Below are positions 36,240-44,873 of a stretch of 64,000 nt of DNA, in pieces. Below the pieces are notes generated by a model. The model saw only the letters and a program-made list of their open reading frames with translations, had not been told where the DNA came from and did not search any database. Source of the DNA: Pedobacter sp. MC2016-05 (GTDB taxonomy: Bacteria; Bacteroidota; Bacteroidia; Sphingobacteriales; Sphingobacteriaceae). The stretch spans positions 1 to 64,000 of the forward strand of contig NZ_JAPIVT010000009.1 in NCBI RefSeq assembly GCF_026239735.1, given 5' to 3'. Position 1 is the stretch's first letter; every line of letters starts with the position of its first letter. A program made the position numbers and the translations under genes.

Positions 36240-38129
36240 TTATTGAATATTCAGGCTATTTAAAATTGGAAAAGATACACTCTGAATATGATTTTTTAAC
36301 ACTTCATTCTGCTGCTCAAAAATCACAATCTCGTTTTTGCCAGTTTTAAGCCAACAACCAGGAAGGTACAAGGTTTGTTGGGGACCTATTTTCCAATATC
36401 GACCTAAGTTGATGCCGTTGATAAATACAATTCCTTTACCCCAGCTGCTCATATCTAAAAAAGTATCACCTGTTTTTTGCAACGAAAAAGTGCCTTGATA
36501 TATAGCAGGTTTCCCAACTATTGCTGAACCCTTCATTTTAGCGATATTTGGCATAGCGTTCATTGGCATTTTATACATATCCCAATTACCTGTTATGGTT
36601 TGATCATTAATGACAACCGGAGAAACTATACCTTTACTACTGTTTACAATTTTGGCTCCGTAATTGATCCTCCCCATATTTTCTACAATAATATCCAGAA
36701 CCGCGTTGAAGGGAATATCGATATCACATTCATATTTTTGGAAGTTGCTGTTTAGTTCTGCTACTTTAGTTCCATTCACATAAATTATTGCATAATCCCT
36801 TAATCCCTTTAATTGCAATTTTCCGCTGATAGGTTGTCTAAAGCGTCGGCTGTACCAAACGTAACCATGTCCTTGATTTAATTTTTCAAAGGTTAAGGGC
36901 TGATCATTACTTACAGGTACGATCGCATTTTTAAATACTTCAAGATCAATTGATTTAGACAGTTTAATATTAGGAATCGAAATCACAGGGATTTTCGCTG
37001 GGATAGCCGGTGTTTTGTCATTTTTGAGAATTTCCCTTAGGGCGAAGTACTTTTCCGTTGCCCAACCCGCTTCGCTAATAGGTGCATCGTAATCATAACT
37101 GGTAAGGTCCGGCTGAATATCATGCTTATCATCATAATTCGCACCCGAAGTGAAACCAAAATTTGTACCACCATGCACCATATATAAATTAAATGAAACG
37201 CCTCCATCCAAATATTTGTTGGTTTGTTTCACGATACTTTCATTCGATATTTTAGGAAAAGGTTCTGCCCAATGGCTTAACCAGCCTGGATAAAATTCAG
37301 CAACCATGTATGGGCCTTTATTACCGTAAAACTTCTCCACCTGTGATTTTAGCTTTGCTACATCATCTTCACCATTTGCGGTAGGCAGAGCTCCAGGTAA
37401 TGTGCCCCCTTCAAAAAGCCAGCTTCCATCTGAAGTAAAAAATGGCACATTAAATCCGATATCTTTCAGCTGTTTATAAATTGTAGCATTGTATTTTCGA
37501 TGTTCTTCCAAAGAAATATCTTTACGCTGTGACACGTAAGACCCAAATTCATTTTCGACCTGAACCATGATAATCGGTCCTCCATTTGTAATAAGCAAGC
37601 TTTTAACTTCCTGATATAACCTGGTGAAATAAGCTTTGGTTGCATCAAGATACGGCTTATTATTCCCCCGAATTGTTATACCATTTTGGGGCAAGAACCA
37701 TGGATAGCCCCCGAATTCCCACTCGGCACAAACATAAGGGCCAGGGCGAAGGATCACAAAAAGTCCTTCTTCCTGAGCAATTTTGATGTACTCTGACACA
37801 TCGCGATTATCGGAACTGAAGTCCCATACTCCAGGAGTTGTTTCATGATAATTCCAGAAAACATAAGTCGCTACTGCATTGAGCCCCATAGCCTTCATCA
37901 TTTTCAACCGATGACGCCAATAAGGTTTAGGAATTCTTGAATAGTGCATTTCTCCACTATGTATCTTAAACGGTTTTCCATCTAAATTAAAATTTCCCTC
38001 AGCTATAGTAAAGGTTTGTTTTTTAACATTTATATTATTTTGCGCCTGGAGATTTATCGAAAATTCCAAAAGAAAAATTATTAGCAATACTACCTTCCTA
38101 AAAGGAAGCAAAATTGATAGAGATGACAT
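36240..38129 (-). CDS. GH35 beta-galactosidase
   Basis: A 629-residue secreted enzyme (signal to about residue 30). The GH35 barrel shows LRPGPYVCAEWEFGGYPWFL (128-146) and GGPIIMVQVENEFG with likely acid/base Glu194. The likely nucleophile is Glu278 in VAEFYPGW. Beta-sandwich domains typical of BGAL follow, ending in a jelly roll (WGKGIVFINGINLGRYWKIGPQQTLYLPGCWL). It removes terminal beta-galactose. It overlaps nothing but lies nine bases after the SDR gene, within the fucose operon. Its products would be exposed after GH95 removes alpha-1,2-fucose from galactose. Confidence 0.93.
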   Translation of the reverse strand: MSSLSILLPFRKVVLLIIFLLEFSINLQAQNNINVKKQTFTIAEGNFNLDGKPFKIHSGEMHYSRIPKPYWRHRLKMMKAMGLNAVATYVFWNYHETTPGVWDFSSDNRDVSEYIKIAQEEGLFVILRPGPYVCAEWEFGGYPWFLPQNGITIRGNNKPYLDATKAYFTRLYQEVKSLLITNGGPIIMVQVENEFGSYVSQRKDISLEEHRKYNATIYKQLKDIGFNVPFFTSDGSWLFEGGTLPGALPTANGEDDVAKLKSQVEKFYGNKGPYMVAEFYPGWLSHWAEPFPKISNESIVKQTNKYLDGGVSFNLYMVHGGTNFGFTSGANYDDKHDIQPDLTSYDYDAPISEAGWATEKYFALREILKNDKTPAIPAKIPVISIPNIKLSKSIDLEVFKNAIVPVSNDQPLTFEKLNQGHGYVWYSRRFRQPISGKLQLKGLRDYAIIYVNGTKVAELNSNFQKYECDIDIPFNAVLDIIVENMGRINYGAKIVNSSKGIVSPVVINDQTITGNWDMYKMPMNAMPNIAKMKGSAIVGKPAIYQGTFSLQKTGDTFLDMSSWGKGIVFINGINLGRYWKIGPQQTLYLPGCWLKTGKNEIVIFEQQNEVLKNHIQSVSFPILNSLNIQ

Positions 38130-38138
38130 ATTTATAGG

Positions 38139-38930
38139 TTAGATGTGATTAATTAGTGCCCTGTCGAGATGAACATATCCACCATCCACGTGGATTAATT
38201 GACCGGTGGTATGACTGGATTTATCAGAGAGCAGAAACAGTACCATATTGGCGATTTCGTTAACAGTAGTCATGCGGTTTTCAAGCGGGATGTTTTTAGT
38301 TATTTTTCGCAACTTTTTTTCAGGATCAGGAAACGAGGCTAGCCAGCTTTGATAAAGTGGGGTGTAGGCTTCAGCTACGATTACCGCATTTACCCTGATG
38401 CTATGCGGAAGTAAATCCACAGCCCATTCACGGGTGAGTGCGTTTCTAGCGCCATTCGCAGCTGCATATCCTGAAGTGCCTCCTTGCCCTGTTTCAGCTG
38501 TTTTGCTTCCTATATTGACAATAACTCCCTTGCTTCTCTTAAGTGCTGGTAGTGCCAGTTGGGCTAGTAGAAAATAGTGAACAACATTTTTATGTAATGA
38601 AGCTATGAAATCAGTATAACTACCGCTTTCAAGTCCCACGCTATCATTAACGCCTGCATTATTGACTAAGCCGTGGATAGTGTTATACTTGTCTGCTATA
38701 CTTTTCATAGCTTGCTCACATTGTTCGGGAAGACATAAATCTGCCGTCACATAGTCCGCCTTCAATCCAATGGTTTTGAGATAAGTGACAACGCGAAGAT
38801 TATCTGATTCAACGCGTCCGATGATGATTGGACAGGCTCCTTCTTTCGCAAGATTCTGAACGATTGCCTCACCGATACCTTTTGCTCCCCCCGTTACGAT
38901 GATAATTTTATTTTTTAAATTTAAATTCAT
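38139..38930 (-). CDS. SDR, L-fucose-dehydrogenase-like
   Basis: A 263-residue SDR from MNLNLKNK (an ATG 12 codons earlier lies inside the upstream gene). TGGAKGIGE (13-21), NNAG (90-93), Ser142, Tyr155, and the C-terminal TGQLIHVDGGYVHLDRAL. The stretch VAEAYTPLYQSWLASFPDPE and PLENRMTT is that of SDRs in fucose loci (FucX-like). The usual active-site Lys of YxxxK is Asn159 here (YAAAN). Placed between the UxaA-family dehydratase and GH35 with gaps of 11 and 9 bases. Expected reaction: L-fucose to L-fucono-lactone, or a later 2-keto-3-deoxy-fuconate step. Cytoplasmic. Confidence 0.8.
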   Translation of the reverse strand: MNLNLKNKIIIVTGGAKGIGEAIVQNLAKEGACPIIIGRVESDNLRVVTYLKTIGLKADYVTADLCLPEQCEQAMKSIADKYNTIHGLVNNAGVNDSVGLESGSYTDFIASLHKNVVHYFLLAQLALPALKRSKGVIVNIGSKTAETGQGGTSGYAAANGARNALTREWAVDLLPHSIRVNAVIVAEAYTPLYQSWLASFPDPEKKLRKITKNIPLENRMTTVNEIANMVLFLLSDKSSHTTGQLIHVDGGYVHLDRALINHI

Positions 38931-38941
38931 GCTTATTATAA

Positions 38942-40585
38942 TTACAGTGAAACGCCCCGTTTCCAAGGGATAAAATCATCTTGCCTAAGACTGACTGCCT
39001 TAGGTGTCATCAGGCCACTGGCTACTGCTATACAGAATTCGAGTATTTCCTCACCTTTTTCCTCTATAGATTGATTCCCACTAATGATCTCCCCTGCATT
39101 GATATCAATGATATCACTCATTCGCTCTGCTAAAAAGTTGTTGGATGATACTTTTACTACCGGACAAATCGGATTACCAGTTGGTGTCCCCAGACCAGTA
39201 GTAAATAGGATAATTGTAGCACCGGATGCTGTTTGTCCGGTTGTAGCTTCGACATCGTTCCCAGGGGTGCAAACTAGATTCAAACCGGGCTCCGTCGCAA
39301 TTTCTGTATAGTCTAATACATCAACAACAGGTGAACTTCCGGCTTTTTTTACCGCACCGGTCGACTTAATTGCATCTGTAATCAATCCATCTTTTATATT
39401 GCCGGGAGAGGGATTCATGTGAAATCCCGAACCCGCCTGATGGGCTAACTTATCATATTCAGTCATCAGTCTGATAAATTTTTCCGCTGTTGTTTTTTGA
39501 GAAGCACGATCTATAATCTGCTGTTCAGCGCCACAAAGTTCAGGAAATTCAGAAAGCAAAATTTTTCCACCCAAAGCGACCACCAGATCTGAACAATGTC
39601 CCACCGCGGGATTGGCTGAAATGCCACTGAATCCATCACTCCCACCGCACTTTACTCCGATACAAAGTTTATCCAAAGTGGCATCCGATCGGCTTTGTTG
39701 ATTGACAATAACCAGTTGCTTAAAAGTCTCCAGGATGGCCTTTTGTATAAGCATTTCTTCAGAAGCTTCCTTTTGTTGTTCAAAAACAAGGAGTGGCTTA
39801 TCGAATGTGGGATTGATTTGATGCAAGTCCGCCTTGAAGTCAGCAACTTGAAGATGCTGACAGCCCAAACTTAAAAGCGTCACTCCAGCAACGTTGGGGT
39901 GATCAGCATAAGCAGCAAGCAACCTGCTCAGTGTTTGGGCATCCTTTCTGGTCCCCCCGCAGCCCCCAGTATGATTCAAGAACTTGATGCCGTCAAGGTT
40001 ATTAAATACTTTTTTAAGTGGATTGTGCGGTTGGTCAGTTAGGTTAATGCTATCCAAATCACCGTTTTGAAGGTAAGCATGAACAAGGCTTTGCGCATAA
40101 GTTTGATATTTATCGTCATGGTCATAACCTAACGATTTATCTAATGCGCTTTTAATAACATCGAGATTTCTATTTTCACAAAAAACAGTGGGAATGAAGA
40201 GCCAGTAATTTGCGGTTCCAACCCTACCATCTGCTCTATGAAAACCTTTAAATTTTCTCCCGACAAATTTTGCAATATTGGGTTTTATCCATTCCTGATC
40301 GATTTCTTGCATTACATAGGGCGTCGTGGCGTGAAATGTATTTTTGGTAGTCATTAACTCTCCTTTTTTGATACTCTTATTCACCTTACCCACAACCACA
40401 CCATACATAACTGCTACATCATTGACATTCATGTCGTTGATGTAAAATTTGTGTTTGGCAGGAATATTTTCTAATAAAACAATGCTATGGGAATTGAAAT
40501 CTATGCTATCTCCCGCACTCAAATCCCTTAGCGCTACTAAAACATTATCATTCTTATTAATTTGTAACACTGATTTATTTTTCAT
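38942..40585 (-). CDS. UxaA/altronate dehydratase family protein
   Basis: A 547-residue full-length two-part protein. N-terminal SAF domain (about residues 5-80, DNVLVALRDLSAGDSI, HKFYINDMNVNDV) and C-terminal altronate/galactarate dehydratase domain (about 100-540). That domain shows GCGGTRKDAQTLSRLLAAYADHPNVAG, GVKCGGSDGFSGISANPAVG and GLGTPTGNPICPVVKVSSN; the Cys residues fit the iron-dependent site of the family. ATG 40585 is chosen over 40603, which overlaps fucP. Next to FucP and a fucose-type SDR it most likely dehydrates L-fuconate rather than altronate, as proposed for the UxaA proteins of the C. jejuni fucose locus. Confidence 0.88.
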   Translation of the reverse strand: MKNKSVLQINKNDNVLVALRDLSAGDSIDFNSHSIVLLENIPAKHKFYINDMNVNDVAVMYGVVVGKVNKSIKKGELMTTKNTFHATTPYVMQEIDQEWIKPNIAKFVGRKFKGFHRADGRVGTANYWLFIPTVFCENRNLDVIKSALDKSLGYDHDDKYQTYAQSLVHAYLQNGDLDSINLTDQPHNPLKKVFNNLDGIKFLNHTGGCGGTRKDAQTLSRLLAAYADHPNVAGVTLLSLGCQHLQVADFKADLHQINPTFDKPLLVFEQQKEASEEMLIQKAILETFKQLVIVNQQSRSDATLDKLCIGVKCGGSDGFSGISANPAVGHCSDLVVALGGKILLSEFPELCGAEQQIIDRASQKTTAEKFIRLMTEYDKLAHQAGSGFHMNPSPGNIKDGLITDAIKSTGAVKKAGSSPVVDVLDYTEIATEPGLNLVCTPGNDVEATTGQTASGATIILFTTGLGTPTGNPICPVVKVSSNNFLAERMSDIIDINAGEIISGNQSIEEKGEEILEFCIAVASGLMTPKAVSLRQDDFIPWKRGVSL

Positions 40586-40595
40586 ACTGTTTTTT

Positions 40596-41882
40596 TTAAT
40601 CAATAGTTGGCTTTCTAAATCTCAAAGCAAAAAGCAATACTACTGCAAAGCAGAGCAATGGAATATATAAACCAAGCTGTATTTTTTCGGTATAATCAGA
40701 TATAAAGCCCATAACCAGCGGCAGAATGGCACCTCCAACCACAGACATGACCATTAGTGAAGAACCGAATTTTGTAAATTTGCCGAGGCCGAAAATGCCC
40801 ATTGAAAAAATGGTTGGAAACATAATCGACATGAAAAATGAAATGCCAATTAATCCGTAAACTGCTGAAATACCTGCAGAAAGTATTGCAAAAATTGTCA
40901 GAATCACGCATGCCAGCGCATAGCAAATCAGAAGGAAATGGGCACCAATAAATTTCATCAGAAATGTCCCTACAAACCTTCCGGTCATAAATGCTAAACC
41001 TGCCCCTCCAGCATACCAACTGGCCTCGGATAAAGGTAATTCAGCTATTGAACTGGCAAAACGAATAAAGAAACTCAAAATGCATACCTGCGCACCGACA
41101 TAGAAGAACTGTGCTATCACCGCTGATCGAAGGTGTTTGATCTTTAGAATATGCCACATCGGAGCTTTACTTTCGTTCGTATGTTCCTCCTTAATTTCTG
41201 GGAGTTTAATAAAGAAAAATAATATGGCAATAATCAATATGATGACACCTAGTGTAAAATACGGACCTTTAACAGTGGAGGCTTGCGCAATAATAAACTG
41301 TCTCTTTACCTCCTCAGACATGCTGATGTGTTCGGAGTATGCTATATCAGATTGACTCAAAATAAATTTCCCACCAATAATGGGCGCTAGAAATGCAGCC
41401 AAACCATTGAAAGACTGGGCAAAATTTAATCTTTCGGTAGCAGTTTTGGGGTTCCCGAGTGCGATCACGTATGGATTCGCAGCAGTTTCTAAGAAAGCAA
41501 GTCCACACGCGATAATAAATAATGCGGCAAGAAAATAATAATATGTCCCTGTATTAGCTGAAGGTATAAATAAAAACGCACCTGTGGAAAACAATGCCAG
41601 TCCCAATAACATTCCATTTTTATATCCGAATTTCTTTATGAAAATTCCTGCTGGAAGAGCCATAAAAAAATAAGCAATAAATACAGAAAAATCTATGAGT
41701 GCAGTTTCGAGGTCAGATAAGTCAAACGCTCCTTTGAGATGTGGAATTAATACAGGATCAAGATTATGAACGAAGCCCCAGAAAAAAAAAAGACTGATAA
41801 TGATGATCAATGCAAAAAATTGGGATTTATTGTTATGATCAAATCCAGTCGTATGAACGGATTCGGTTGGAGACTTCATCAT
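40596..41882 (-). CDS. fucP: L-fucose:H+ symporter
   Basis: A 428-residue 12-helix MFS transporter of the FHS (fucose-galactose-glucose:H+) family. DPVLIPHLKGAFDLSDLETALIDFSVFIAYFFMALPAG in helices 1-2 carries the region with the conserved Asp of FucP (Asp46 in E. coli). FIACGLAFLETAANPYVIALG and the C-terminal half (GIFGLGKFTKFGSSLMVMSVVGGAILP) match the family closely. First gene of a five-gene operon with an UxaA-family dehydratase, SDR, GH35 and GH20. It brings free L-fucose released by the GH29/GH95 enzymes across the inner membrane. Confidence 0.92.
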   Translation of the reverse strand: MMKSPTESVHTTGFDHNNKSQFFALIIIISLFFFWGFVHNLDPVLIPHLKGAFDLSDLETALIDFSVFIAYFFMALPAGIFIKKFGYKNGMLLGLALFSTGAFLFIPSANTGTYYYFLAALFIIACGLAFLETAANPYVIALGNPKTATERLNFAQSFNGLAAFLAPIIGGKFILSQSDIAYSEHISMSEEVKRQFIIAQASTVKGPYFTLGVIILIIAILFFFIKLPEIKEEHTNESKAPMWHILKIKHLRSAVIAQFFYVGAQVCILSFFIRFASSIAELPLSEASWYAGGAGLAFMTGRFVGTFLMKFIGAHFLLICYALACVILTIFAILSAGISAVYGLIGISFFMSIMFPTIFSMGIFGLGKFTKFGSSLMVMSVVGGAILPLVMGFISDYTEKIQLGLYIPLLCFAVVLLFALRFRKPTID

Positions 41883-42433
41883 AAATGTGTTGCTAAAAGA
41901 ATTTTAAATATTGTCTTTTCTTGCAGCAAGATAAATGACATTGGCCACAAATTATTGCCTGATAATGCCCTATCATTAAACTTAGTTAACATCGTTTTCA
42001 AATCTTACATTTCTATACGAAGATTACTTAGTTTAAAAATGGGAACATATTAAGTAAAAGGTCATGAACTTTAATGACGTAAGGCGAGCAAGATTGAATT
42101 AAGTTTATAATTTGTTAAGGCTTTTCAGAACATAAAGATTATTTGAAACAAATAATAGCGGCTGTGGGCATTACTTTTTTTAAACATCTCGGTCCGATAA
42201 TTTAGGCTGCTCTAAACTTATACCTTCATAAATACCTTCATATTATGGCCATCATGAAAATTTTTATAATGAGGGGACCTTTGAAGAAGTGGTAAAGCGT
42301 CTAACATGTTCGGGTATTATCATCAGCATGATGTGCTTTGGCGATAATTCTCTAAACCTATTTAAAAGTTAAATCTATCTATAAGGATACTATAAACCTG
42401 TAATTGACAAAAATTATTATTGAGCCAACAAAA
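41883..42433. other. Control region upstream of fucP
   Basis: Contains TTAGTTTAA at 42028-42036, also found at a similar distance before the fucosidase operon, and ATTAAACTTAGTTAACAT at 41975-41992. A 46-codon plus-strand frame without start (42232-42369, contains NEGTFEEVVKRL) looks like the tail of a lost gene. No complete gene. Confidence 0.4.
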
Positions 42434-43294
42434 TTAGTCGAATGCCCTTTGGTAAACCAGGGGTGATTTACCTGTGATTTTTCGGAATGTGCGGTGAAAA
42501 CTTGTGAAATTTTGAAAACCACTCTCATAGCATATTTCCTTAACACTAAACCTATCCTCTATTAACATTTTACATGCCTGACCAACTCTCACTTCACTTA
42601 AAAACTGTGAGTAGGTTTTTTTGCAGGTTGTTTTAAAGAATCTGCAGAACGAATTCGGACTCAGCCTTGCCACTTCTGAAATTTCTTTTAAATCGATGTT
42701 ATTTTTATAATTTCTGGTGGTATACTCGTAAATAGTTCTTAATCTCTCCTTTTCTATTCTTGGAAGATCAAACAAAAAGCCTGGTGTAGCAATATTTTTC
42801 AAGTTTTTATTAGCAGATATTTCGTTAAGGCAATCAATCAGGAGAGAAATCTTCCTGGCGCCTTTTGCTCGAACAATGCTGCTAATCAAATTTGTAATTT
42901 TCCGTTGATTTCTTCCTGAGATCTGCAGGCCAAGCTTGGATAGCTCGAGCAATTTTTTGATCTCTTGAAATTCTGGAAGAGAGATTATATCCTTACCCCA
43001 AAAATCCTCATTAAAATGAATGACATAGACCTCCACCTGACTATTTGAATCAACGCAATTGATCGGGGAAAAACGCCAGTAATGCGGTAAATTCTTGCCC
43101 ACCAATACAACATCACCATCTTTAAAACTTTTGATATTGTCTCCAATGTATTGGGTGCCATTCCCTTTTTTAAAATAAATTAATTCTAGTGCCGAATGGC
43201 AATGCCATCGGCTATTGATATCAGGGACAGTATCAATCCTTGCACCAAACGATTGGAAAGAATCGCCTGCTACATTTAAAACTTGAGGTCTCAT
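42434..43294 (-). CDS. AraC family regulator (cupin-AraC)
   Basis: A 286-residue regulator. N-terminal cupin domain (HCHSALELIYFKKGNGTQYIGDNIKSFKDGDVVLVGKNLPHYW, about residues 30-75) that could bind a sugar. C-terminal double HTH (about 185-284: ISEVARLSPNSFCRFFKTT, EICYESGFQNFTSFHRTFRKITGKSPLVYQ). It lies between the fucP and fucosidase operons and near a second AraC gene on the other strand. The likely role is sugar-dependent control of these operons; the inducer is presumably fucose or an oligosaccharide. Confidence 0.88.
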   Translation of the reverse strand: MRPQVLNVAGDSFQSFGARIDTVPDINSRWHCHSALELIYFKKGNGTQYIGDNIKSFKDGDVVLVGKNLPHYWRFSPINCVDSNSQVEVYVIHFNEDFWGKDIISLPEFQEIKKLLELSKLGLQISGRNQRKITNLISSIVRAKGARKISLLIDCLNEISANKNLKNIATPGFLFDLPRIEKERLRTIYEYTTRNYKNNIDLKEISEVARLSPNSFCRFFKTTCKKTYSQFLSEVRVGQACKMLIEDRFSVKEICYESGFQNFTSFHRTFRKITGKSPLVYQRAFD

Positions 43295-43383
43295 ATATGC
43301 TTACAATAATTAAGTCAGTATTATGCAAGCCCAATATTTCACATCACATTGCTGTTCGAATTGGCACACTTATTAAAAACTAA

Positions 43384-43533
43384 ACCATAAGCAACAATGG
43401 TCTATTTCTTGCAATCCCAGAACTACTAAACATTAAGGAGCAAGTGTATATAGATTTACACTTAGAACTTCCAATGCCGCATCAAGCAAAATTTCAAAAA
43501 GTTAATTTCGAAAAGGCTGATTATCCAGAATAG
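43384..43533 (+). pseudogene. Coding relic between the two AraC genes
   Basis: A 49-codon plus-strand frame without a start. It reads ISNNGLFLAIPELLNIK, then LELPMPHQAKFQKVNFEKADYPE before TAG 43531. Residue use looks like real protein and could be the C-terminus of a lost gene. I cannot name the family. The rest of the 43295-43684 gap shows nothing else. Confidence 0.3.
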
Positions 43534-43684
43534 TGCGTAGCACTGATCAAATAGGAACAGGTATTATATTTATATTTGGCTTCCCAAACTTAAAGGTTAA
43601 TCTCATTTCTAATTTGTACTTTAAAGACTTTTAATTGTAAAATTCCGACAATTAAATTATCTTCGTTATTGAAATTTCTCCTCA

Positions 43685-44572
43685 ATGCCCAACCGCTTTA
43701 GTCATCAGCGATATTCTTTGCTCAACGTGGATCAAGTGAATTTGAATGCGCGGTGGAAGTATTCGGGCATCATTAGTCCGTATTGCAGAATTTATTATAT
43801 AAGTTCAGGAGAAGGACAACTTTCGGACACCTATGGCATCTCAATATTAGAAAGTGGTTATCTATACCTAATCCCCAGTTTTACTATGTGCGACATGTCC
43901 TGTCCTCGAGAACTGACTCAATTTTATGTACAGTTTTTTGAAGAATCAGGAAATGGAATTTCAATATTTGAGCATTTGAAGCAAATTATTAAAATCCCTG
44001 CAAGCGAGCTAGATATCCAATTATTCACCAGACTATTAAAAATCAATCCAAATCGAGGAATAAACAGATCAGACGATCCTAAAAAGTACGAGAATGACCG
44101 TTTTTATCAAGATTGTCAGCTGTCTAACCTGCAACAGAATCCTGCAGTTTATTATGAAACCCAAGGAATTTTGCAACAACTTTGTTCAAGATTCTTAAAT
44201 TCTATTCCGAGATATGTTCCCAGGAACAATCCACATTCTCATAAAATGGCAATGATTGTCAACCATATCGTGAGTAATCTAGGTCAGAACCTGTGTATTT
44301 CGGAATTGGCAGAAAAGGTAAATTTACATCCTGACTATTTTTCTCGTCAGTTCAAGGAGCAAACAGGCATTCGTCCCAACAATTTTATCAATCAAAAAAG
44401 AATCGAAAGAGCCCAGTATTTATTGGCTACCACTGCGCTGAATTACACAGAAATTGCTGATGCAACAGGGTTTGATAATTTGTCGTATTTCTCAAAAACC
44501 TTTAAAAAAATAACGGGATTATCTCCAAGAGACTATAAAAAGCAGGTATATAATACGAATATTGGATTATAA
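43685..44572 (+). CDS. AraC family transcriptional regulator
   Basis: A 295-residue regulator. N-terminal AraC-binding-type domain (YYISSGEGQLSDTYGISILESGYLYLIPSF, about residues 35-65) and C-terminal HTH (about 190-288: ISELAEKVNLHPDYFSRQFKEQTGIRPNNFINQKR, EIADATGFDNLSYFSKTFKKITGLSPRDYKK). Genes of this kind often stand beside polysaccharide loci. It is divergent from the neighbouring AraC gene and convergent with the fucosidase operon. Presumed local regulator; ligand unknown. Confidence 0.88.
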   Translation: MPNRFSHQRYSLLNVDQVNLNARWKYSGIISPYCRIYYISSGEGQLSDTYGISILESGYLYLIPSFTMCDMSCPRELTQFYVQFFEESGNGISIFEHLKQIIKIPASELDIQLFTRLLKINPNRGINRSDDPKKYENDRFYQDCQLSNLQQNPAVYYETQGILQQLCSRFLNSIPRYVPRNNPHSHKMAMIVNHIVSNLGQNLCISELAEKVNLHPDYFSRQFKEQTGIRPNNFINQKRIERAQYLLATTALNYTEIADATGFDNLSYFSKTFKKITGLSPRDYKKQVYNTNIGL

Positions 44573-44717
44573 TACATGCTCATTTAAATCTTTCCATTGA
44601 CAGTGCATTGTGCTATTTTACATAAAAAACGAAATATCCACAAATGGATAACATCTTGAACGCTCACATTTAAAGCGTTTTATTTGCTATCACACTTGTC
44701 CATCTCGTTTTATTTGC

Positions 44718-44747
44718 AAAAAAAAACGCCACCTCTCAGAGGTGACG
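44718..44747 (-). terminator. Terminator of the fucosidase operon
   Basis: Minus strand: CGTCACCTCT and AGAGGTGGCG form a 10-base stem with one mismatch and a one- to three-base loop, followed by a run of at least eight T. It lies 127 bases past the GH29 stop in the 301-base gap 44573-44873, which otherwise holds nothing. Confidence 0.75.
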
Positions 44748-44873
44748 CTAACTAAACTAACCATTATAGTTTTACTAACGCAAAAGCATTATTACTCATA
44801 TATTATAAATTCTAAGAGTTCAAAATCGAATGTTCCATTTTGAAAACTGACAATAGATAAAACAACGTGATCT

